Source of the DNA: Schistosoma mansoni
Taxonomy: Eukaryota; Platyhelminthes; Trematoda; Strigeidida; Schistosomatidae
Length of the DNA: 64,000 nt
Assembly (NCBI RefSeq): GCF_000237925.1
Contig: NW_017386025.1
Span: 1,364,001-1,428,000, forward strand
Direction of reading: 5' to 3'
The notes beneath the pieces were generated by a model. It made no database searches. It worked only from the letters and a program-made list of their open reading frames with translations, and was not told the origin of the DNA. Position numbers and translations under genes: made by a program. Of this stretch, positions 57,298 through 64,000 are shown piece after piece (within the stretch, counting starts at the first letter, position 1; every line of letters starts with the position of its first letter).

Positions 57298-57595
57298 ATG
57301 AGACTATAATTTACGGACGAAACAATCAGATTTAGGATACCAAGTCTTGGATTTGAGAACGAAATTCATTCATCCATTTGACTAGATAGCATTTCGGCAT
57401 TTTAGCTGATGTCAGTTCGCGATGAAGACCGTAAATCTTATTCCTAACCCTAACAATCAACTGTAAATAATAATACCAAATCCTCACACTAACTTATAGC
57501 CCTCATTTAGTCTTAGTTAGTATTCGGACATTCTCAAGGTCAATTTAGCGTCACTCTAATGTCATCCATAAATTCTAGTCTCACCAATTGTTGTC
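57298..57595 (+). mobile_element. MITE-like element, copy 3 (best preserved ends)
   Basis: It starts GAGACTATAATTTACGGAC and ends TCCATAAATTCTAGTCTC, inverted termini of about 20 bp. The length is about 298 bp, and the interior is shared with the copy at 10457-10753. Confidence 0.72.
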
Positions 57596-58210
57596 GTGTA
57601 ATTGCGGGGTGAATAAAATGCATTTCTATCCTTAGTTTACATCTCCCTTGTGTTGTGTGAATTTCAGTATTTCATGTACAAAGTATCAGTTTATATAGCT
57701 TTAACACTATCAAAAACCTGTTAACTAATCTTGTATCTTATTGATAGAACCAAATGAAACGTGTGATATTATTAGTTTTGTTAGGTAGAATTGTTGATAA
57801 ATGTTGATGTTTTATGTTCCAATTCAAGTTATTACTAACCATTTGATTCATGTTCTGATTTTATGTAACATTGTCTGTCTGATTATTTTTCAATTGAATG
57901 AATAAAGTACATAATGAAATGTGAAAATCTTGTGAGAAATATATAAATATCAAAATCTGTATCGATTTTATTGAGACTTACACTTACACTTTTTAATTTT
58001 TATACAAGTACAATAGTAACTAAGTACATTTTGTAATTCAATAATCAAATTAATTATAACAAGAAGCTTTCTGATGAATTCAATGGTTTATAATTTAATG
58101 AATTGGAGAGTGAAGCCATTTTACAATGTCTTCTTAATACTATCATCCTGTATTACTTAAATTTTTCATTATTTTTATCTTAATTCTTTTCGGTAGAATT
58201 TGATTCACTA
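57596..58210. other. No gene seen
   Basis: AT-rich. Confidence 0.35.
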
Positions 58211-58214
58211 AAAT

Positions 58215-58385
58215 TTATTTTATAGTTGAAATCATGAGTCAATTGAAGCTAGACCACCATGGAAAACCTAGAAGTACTGGACGGCCGTTTCTTCCTATTA
58301 TGGGACTCATCAGCAGTGCGCATCCACGATCCCACTTCGCAAGATTTGAACCTAGGACCTATCAGTCTTGCGCAGACTAAAAAGT
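58215..58385 (-). repeat. SINE family B, minus orientation, head incomplete
   Basis: TAGTTGAAATCATGAGTCAA, hammerhead, then GATTTGAACCTAGGACCTAT (B box in reverse) and a broken head near 58380. Confidence 0.75.
58271..58327 (-). ncRNA. Hammerhead motif of SINE family B
   Basis: On the minus strand: GCACTG CTGATGAG, stem II TCC...GGA, AGAAAC, GGCC, GTC CAGTAC. The closing pair next to GAAA is changed (C to A), otherwise core-complete. Confidence 0.6.
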
Positions 58386-58760
58386 CTTATCGTCTTCCCC
58401 CAATCACCTAAATTCTGAACCGGATTAGAATGTTTTTACATTTTTAGTCCAACCTCTCCCTCAATTAAATGTAGTACTGTTATAAAACACGTCAATAGCC
58501 AAGAGGGACGTATTTGTTTATTGAGAGAAGTTACGAAGTATTTATGTTATGTACACACACAAACTTCAATCGTCCATTTGCATTTGCCAGTGTGTTCCGC
58601 AATATAAACTGTCTTCTCGACTGGTTTCCAAGTGTTCTATCAACGCCATACTTTCGATGCACTGGAATTCTTCACTCTCTCCGATTATTGTTATCACTTC
58701 GACATCACGTTCCTCTAGATACTACTTACAAACATCCTTGTGAGTAGCATCTGCCACAGC
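58386..58760. other. Unplaced segment, less AT-rich
   Basis: It has two overlapping plus-strand frames (58514-58747, 58549-58743) with no motif, probably an old repeat. Confidence 0.3.
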
Positions 58761-59325
58761 ATTGTTACTATGTTAAAAGGAGTAAAAGGTTGTTTGCTTT
58801 TAATAAATTACTGATATCATATCATAAGTTCTATGTATTTTAAAACTGTTTTGTTTGTTTTCATGTTACAAACTATTTATGAAAATTACTCAGATAAAAT
58901 GAACTCATGTTATTTTATTCAAATTAGTTATTATTACCATTACCGTGATTATTATTATTACTGTTTCCTTGTTCAATTCATGTTTTTTGACCCATTTGTA
59001 TTGAACTCAATTATTTATGCTTGTATAATAATACCAGGGTATAGATTAGATGAACTGTGCAAATGAGTCTAATAATTTTGTAAACATTATACTAATCTAC
59101 CTTTGTAATTATTCTAGTTTTAATGTTAGTCATTATTCCTGCATGATTTTATCAAATTTTCATGTTTTCGCAAAATTTTTATCACATCAGCAGTGTGACT
59201 AAACTCTAATTATGAGTGTTGCTGGTAAATGTTAAATCAATTGAAGACTAGATTAGGTGTCATTTTCCAGTATGATCATCACGTTTTTGTTTTTCTTCAT
59301 TATGATGAACTGTGAATCAAGAAAT
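58761..59325. other. No gene seen
   Basis: AT-rich. Confidence 0.35.
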
Positions 59326-59329
59326 ACAT

Positions 59330-59614
59330 CAGAAGGGGTTTTGTGGATATTTCAGTGTTTTTCATTGTTGAAATCATGAGTCAATTGAAGCTAGACAGTT
59401 GTAGTTAGACATTAACACCGTTGAATGCCGGCTCAGTGGTCTGTTGGTTAAGTGCTCCGGAGCAAAGCTGGTAGGTCCTGGGCTCGAATCTCGCAGGTGC
59501 GGGGTCGTGGATGCGCACTTCTGAGCAGCCCCACAATAGGACGAAACGGCCTTCCAGTGCCTCCAGGTTTTCCATGGTGGTCTAGCTTCGATTAACTCAT
59601 GATTTCAACTATGA
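59330..59614 (+). repeat. SINE family B, near full length
   Basis: AGAAGGGGTTTTGTGGATAT at the left, inverted short ends TTGAAATCATGAGTCAATTG and its complement at the right, A-box region GGCTCAGTGGTCTGTTGGTT, B box GGCTCGAATCTCG, and a hammerhead. Confidence 0.8.
59511..59563 (+). ncRNA. Hammerhead motif in SINE family B, weakened
   Basis: GCACTT CTGAGCAG, a stem II of CCC...AGGA, CGAAAC, GGCC, TTC CAGTGC. CGAAAC is kept, but CUGANGA and the GUC cleavage triplet are changed. Confidence 0.5.
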
Positions 59615-59844
59615 AAATCAAGAAGTAGACTCTTTTAATGTTTGAGTGAATTTAATATATAGAGAATAACTAACAGGAGGAATTACCTTTGTATACTATT
59701 CAAAACATTTAGAAAGATTATGAAAAATTAATTTTTAAAACATGAAGTAAAATGATGTTGTTAAACTCATCAAATACTTAATCTTTTTACTGTAGGTTGT
59801 ATATAAACTGACAAATCTACACTAACCTTAAATATTTATTGGCA

Positions 59845-60010
59845 CTAGATTTTATGGAAGAATTGATCAGACAACACCTTTTCCCTTTTTTTGCACGAAA
59901 TTTGTTCATCCATTTGTTTACAGAGCATTTATACACTGTAGCTATTGTTAGTTCGTGATGATCACTACAACTCTACATCTTTTATCTCTACCCTGACTAA
60001 ACAAACTTAA
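59845..60010 (+). mobile_element. MITE-like element, degenerate partial copy
   Basis: TTTTATGGAAGAATTGATC, GTTCATCCATTTG, ACACTGTAGCTATTGTTAGT and TCGTGATGAT follow the first half of the MITE family. Confidence 0.45.
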
Positions 60011-60845
60011 TTAGAGACGGTGTTAGGAATCCTAAAAATCGATTTAAGTCCTTATTATAGTTTGAGAAGACAGATAATGTACGTCTATGAGAAAGAGTTT
60101 ATGTTATTGTTTCTTCAGCTTATAGATAGAGTAACCTGTAGAAAACTACAATAGATTTATTAACTATTAGAAATCTATCTACACTTTGCCATATAATTGT
60201 TCTCTTTTCTATAAGTTATCTATTTACCAAGCGTTTTTCTAATTGACAGAGAACTGGCTGAGAATTCGTCACAGCTATTTTAAGCTTATCACTACACTAC
60301 AATGTCATCAAATTGGTGCCATCTATCGTTTACTATATAAAAAGCCTTGTAAAAAGTACATTTATATATTATGCGTAGGATGTTAATAGTGCATAAAAAA
60401 ACAATTCACTATTACCCATTGTAAAATAGAGATAATGTAGTGTGGAAGTAAAAACATGCTAAGTCCTAACTCTTACTTGTACAGTATATTTTACACAAAA
60501 CATACTGCAGTGTATTTTTCGTCCTTATTTGTTGTATCCAAAATAAAATTGATGACAAATCGCTTTGTCATCACCAAATAGTACCTGTCTTGTTGGCTTA
60601 CATATCTTAAAATGAATCACTATTTCTGTGTTCATGTTTCATATATCATTGTAGCATAACTTCATTTAGTTAACTTTACACTGAATCTGTTTAAAAAATA
60701 CTATAATGAATACGATAAAAAATAGTCTTTAAAACTATTTATGAATTTATAAAGAATCCAAAAATTAACGTATCCAGACTCAGATACGTTTATTTTATTG
60801 AGAAATATCTCGATTGTTAATAATATAGAAAAGTGCTTTGAAATT
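60011..60845. other. No gene seen
   Basis: AT-rich. Confidence 0.35.
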
Positions 60846-60849
60846 ATAA

Positions 60850-61150
60850 GCAGAGATGGATGGTGACTAGCAGTGGAATCCAGTCCTATTGGGGACTCGT
60901 TAGCTGGATTTGCCAGCAACCCTGGAGTTGATGTTCACTCCGGAACTCGAACCCAGTATTGCTCGCTTCAAACGCCATAGCGTTATCCACTTGGCAACTG
61001 ATTCCATCTCTGCTTATAATGGTTAGAACTTAAGTTAATATCGAGGCAGTCCATAAAGCATTCTCCTATGCCAACAAAAGACTGATCAATTGCAGTCCTA
61101 AACAACAACAGGAAGATACAAACAAATAATATCAAGTGAGCTTTGACATT
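60850..61150 (-). repeat. Sm-alpha SINE, hammerhead partly deleted
   Basis: CAGTGGAATCCAGTCCTATT lacks the ACGCGCGTTTCG part, removing the catalytic core. The B box GGAACTCGAACCCAG and the tail AATATCGAGGCAG are present. Confidence 0.72.
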
Positions 61151-61173
61151 GCCATAAACTTTATATGGATTGT

Positions 61174-61492
61174 AAGCAAAGATGGATAGTGGCTAGCAGT
61201 GGAATCCAGGACGCAAGTTTCGTCCTAATTGGGACTCGTCAGCTGGATGTACCTGCATCTCAGAGTTGATGTTCACTCTGGGACTCGAACTCAGTACCTT
61301 TCACTTCAAACGCCATCGCGTTATCCACTCGGCCACTGAGTCCTGATAGCCACTATCCATCTTTGCTTATAATGCTTGTGAATTTAGGCTATATCGAGGC
61401 AATACGCATAGTATGCACATATGCCAATTAGAGATTGACCAGTTGCAGTCCTAAAAACATCAATGGGAAGATTCAAACAAACAATACTAAAT
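61174..61492 (-). repeat. Sm-alpha-type SINE with hammerhead, full length
   Basis: GTAAGCAAAGATGGATAGTG at the left, hammerhead, B box GGGACTCGAACTCAG, head ending CACTCGGCCACTGAGTCC, then TATATCGAGGCAATACGCAT and CCAATTAGAGATTGACCAGT. It lies immediately next to the preceding copy. Confidence 0.85.
61200..61260 (-). ncRNA. Hammerhead ribozyme of Sm-alpha (core intact)
   Basis: On the minus strand: CATCCAG CTGACGAG, stem II TCC/GGA, CGAAAC, TTGC, GTC CTGG. Stem III is changed, but the catalytic core bases are complete. Confidence 0.78.
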
Positions 61493-61671
61493 GAATTTAA
61501 TTACTTCATATGTTTTATAATGTTCTCTATAACATTTAATTTGATTTGTTATAACTGCATTATTTCTTTTACTCAATGTTATCTATATTTCATTCAGATT
61601 ATTAATCGCACAATTTCAAATGACATTTTAAGCATCACTTATTGGTCACTTCAATATTGAGAATTTTAAGA

Positions 61672-61872
61672 GCATAGATGGATGGTGGATAGTAGTGCAA
61701 TCCAGGAAGTGAGTTTCATCCTACTCGAGACTCATCATCTGGATGTACCTGCATCCCAGAGTTGATGTTCATTCCGGAATTCCGAACAGGATGCAAATAT
61801 GCTAATATGAGACTGATCATTTGCAGTCTTAAACATCAATAGGAAGATTCAAACAACCAATAAAAAGATGAA
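61672..61872 (-). repeat. Sm-alpha SINE, internally deleted and decayed
   Basis: GATGGATGGTGGATAGTAGT, GTTTCATCCTACTCGAGACTC and GACTGATCATTTGCAGTC show the two ends of the family with the tRNA-like head lost between. Confidence 0.65.
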
Positions 61873-62271
61873 TTAAGAGTTTAATCTTACTGTACTAAAA
61901 TTCCTCAAATTATGTTATAATTTCTAAAAAGATGTATTTGTCTTATTACTTGACAACAGAGTTGATGCATAAATTTCTATTTATAATTGTAGGATCTAAT
62001 GTAAAACGTTTTAAAAAGAATGTTCTTTATTCATACTATGTTTCAGTTAACATTTCTGAACTATAGTCCTCAGAAAACTTCATTTTACTTCAATGCTGAT
62101 TGTCAAAAACAGACCAAATCAAATTATTACCATTCAAGATCAACCACTTAGAATTTTTATCTATAAAACTATCAGTGTGTATAAACCAAATGCCTATGGT
62201 ATCTATACACTGACCATAGTTTACTTTAAGTTCATGTTTTCCATTATTCAGTAACTATCATCCACTTTTAT

Positions 62272-62510
62272 TTAAGCACATGTTGTGCTAAAATTAAGAA
62301 CTGATTTCGATAGATTAACGCTTACGTTTTGACTCAAAACGTTTATTTCATTTTCTAATATAGGCATTATCTTTGTTTTCGTTGAATTAATTCGAAACCC
62401 TTCATTAATCTTGGTCTGCAGCATCAATTCCCTCGCCGACTCAACCAAACCCAGAACCTTCACATTTCGCAGAAAGTTGTTGTGTATTTCTTGATTTTTA
62501 CAATGATTCT
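62272..62510 (-). mobile_element. LINE reverse-transcriptase relic
   Basis: The minus frame reads LGLVESARELMLQTKINEGF, RINSTKTKIMPILENEINVL. This resembles the region after the palm motif of RTE-type reverse transcriptases (ESAxELQ...GLRIN..KTKVMP). No further domain is left. Confidence 0.55.
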
Positions 62511-62539
62511 CAACTGTGTAATAAAAACTGATCCTCAAT

Positions 62540-63675
62540 TGTATGACCTATGCATCAAAAACCAACATATCAATATAATATTTTCATCGTATTACGCAAT
62601 TAGGTTGAATCCACCTACCTTGTGAAATGTGTAAATACCTTGTAGACTATAAAAGGAGGACCAAGAAGATTTTCGTAAAATTTATTAGTCAAACCAACAT
62701 AAGTAATATTTGAAGCAAGTTCTTTTATGAATCAATACTTAAGAGAATAAGACAATACGCCACACACATTTTGTAGTAGTTCTGTCTAAAATCTATTTTT
62801 GTATTTTCTTTATTTCAGTCATACGTGATATTCACTAATTATTCGTCAATATTAGTAAAATCTATATTCAAATGATTGGACTTGATCTGAGTGATTATAA
62901 TTATCCTTAGAAAGTGAATAAACTCGTCATTTCCATCAGTCTTGTCTTTTTTCATGAATAGTGCTAATTTCAATGTTTCCCTATCTTAAGTACCATTGTT
63001 TCACAGTTATAATAACATCATGCATAGTGTATTAAACAGGTGCTACTTTATTCTAGTTTTTATCCAACTTAACAGTAGTAACAACGCATAATTAAACATA
63101 TAGGCCAAATTCGAAACTTACTAAGGTTAAACCAATGGTTTATGTTTTTCAGCTTCAACTTATGACCGCTTAACCAATCAACTAAAACAAATAACCCTCT
63201 ATTTCTCTATGATTTTCGGTATCATCTCTCATCTTTTTTTGATAACCATCATCATAATCATCATATCTTAAACAAATAGATTAAAGTGAAATAAAAAGTG
63301 ATTGAGTTACTTAGAAACAATTATAACTAACTAATTATTAGAAATTTAATCTCAAAATTAATGTCAACAACATTTTCAAAAAGGTGACAACATAATTTGA
63401 CACAATGATAAAATGCTGATTATTAAATAGTTAATACGAAGAAAAAATAGTAAAATGAAATTGGAACATCTAATTTTACGAATTTCACAATTAAATAATT
63501 GACAATATATTGATGAATTCAAATAAAGTACAAATTTTTCGAGTTTTGTAAAACAATACAGAAAGACATATAGTTATGAGGTGGGGGTGGGGGGGTCGCA
63601 AAGTCAATGGGCACACACATATAGGAACTTAATTATTTCTTTTATTTGTACTCACACTATCAAGATTATTATCCA
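62540..63675. other. No gene seen; short G-rich run
   Basis: AT-rich; AGGTGGGGGTGGGGGGGTCG at 63581-63600 is a striking G-run just past the 3' side of the His-rich gene. Confidence 0.4.
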
Positions 63676-63680
63676 CATCA

Positions 63681-64000
63681 CTATAACTTATTCACCTTTT
63701 TTGGATTAGTTGAGTCAGAATGTTTACCTCTGGTTCTTTTATGTATGTTTTCTGGTAAATTAAATGATTGATCTGCCTTGTTGTGGTTGTGTTCGTGTTC
63801 ATGATAATGTTCATGATCATGCTCGTGATCATGTTGGTGATCATGTTCGTAGTCGTGGTCGTCCTCGTGATTTTCGTGGTTATCATTATGATGTTCATAT
63901 GGATGATGGTTATCTGTTGTGAAGTCTAAATTATGCTCTGTATCATTTGTTTCATCAGACTCAGTGATTGTTTCGTACGGTTCATTTGAAGTAACTTCTT
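63681..64000 (-). CDS. Gene C: acidic His-rich protein, C-terminal end (partial)
   Basis: A minus-strand frame is open from the window edge (codons start at 63998) to TAG at 63683-63681, 105 residues. It reads EVTSNEPYETITESDETNDT, then an 18-His tract within about 44 residues (HHPYEHHNDNHENHEDD, DYEHDHQHDHEHDHEHYHEH), then a basic tail NIHKRTRGKHSDSTNPKKV. The His-x-His/Asp pattern is typical of low-complexity metal-binding (zinc or copper) segments. The acidic Thr/Ser/Glu lead-in resembles gene B, so a secreted protein is plausible. Whether this is the last exon is uncertain, since CCAGAGGTAAAC could act as a donor. The start lies outside the window. Confidence 0.68.
   Translation of the reverse strand, partial: EVTSNEPYETITESDETNDTEHNLDFTTDNHHPYEHHNDNHENHEDDHDYEHDHQHDHEHDHEHYHEHEHNHNKADQSFNLPENIHKRTRGKHSDSTNPKKVNKL

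Noticed and set aside
58514-58747. Plus-strand frame with hydrophobic start
   Set aside because: An overlapping alternative frame is equally open, there is no acceptor, donor or motif, and it lies next to a SINE.
1-64000. CRISPR arrays, operons, bacterial terminators
   Set aside because: No regularly spaced repeats; the sequence is plainly eukaryotic with spliced genes and retroelements.

Overview
The window looks like nuclear DNA of a blood fluke (genus Schistosoma; the species cannot be fixed). The reasons are AT-rich sequence with sparse genes, many copies of the Sm-alpha type tRNA-derived SINE carrying a hammerhead ribozyme, RTE- and CR1-like LINE pieces of the schistosome kind, a Ty3/gypsy element with the CHCC Gag finger of the CsRn1/Boudicca group, and very short first introns. 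All gene models below were read by eye from reading frames and splice signals.

Region 1 (1-6445) holds the 5' part of a minus-strand CCDC6-like coiled-coil gene. Five coding exons join in phase, and the rest of the gene runs off the left edge. A 5'-truncated RTE LINE with a 15-bp target duplication sits in intron 2. Region 2 (6446-13690) has no gene that I can support; it has a LINE tail, a GC-rich block and two TIR-bearing MITE-like copies. Region 3 (13.7-23.7 kb) is a transposon nest: a whole-looking gypsy-type LTR element with near-identical LTRs abuts a 2.7-kb CR1-like LINE, followed by two more LINE fragments.

Region 4 (24-29.9 kb) has SINEs, a palindromic SINE pair, an AT microsatellite and two minus-strand exon-like frames of unknown function near 26.3-27.0 kb. 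Region 5 (29.9-43.2 kb) is the most interesting part. Two plus-strand genes each start with an 82-nt signal-peptide exon ending in phase 1, and they share a duplicated intron block of about 0.45 kb. Their second exons are unrelated: gene A encodes a 77-aa small secreted protein, and gene B a roughly 403-aa acidic, Ser/Thr-rich, heavily N-glycosylatable protein. This resembles the secreted, fast-evolving gene families of schistosomes, in which a leader exon is reused. Gene A's intron carries a 1.2-kb insertion with long inverted ends.

Region 6 (43.2-63.6 kb) is mostly repeats: hammerhead-bearing SINEs of two families, RTE LINE pieces, a 1.8-kb foldback structure enclosing a LINE fragment, MITEs and GC-rich relics. 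Region 7 (63.68-64.0 kb) is the 3' end of a minus-strand gene encoding a His/Asp/Glu-rich acidic tail. Its composition suggests another secreted protein, possibly metal-binding.
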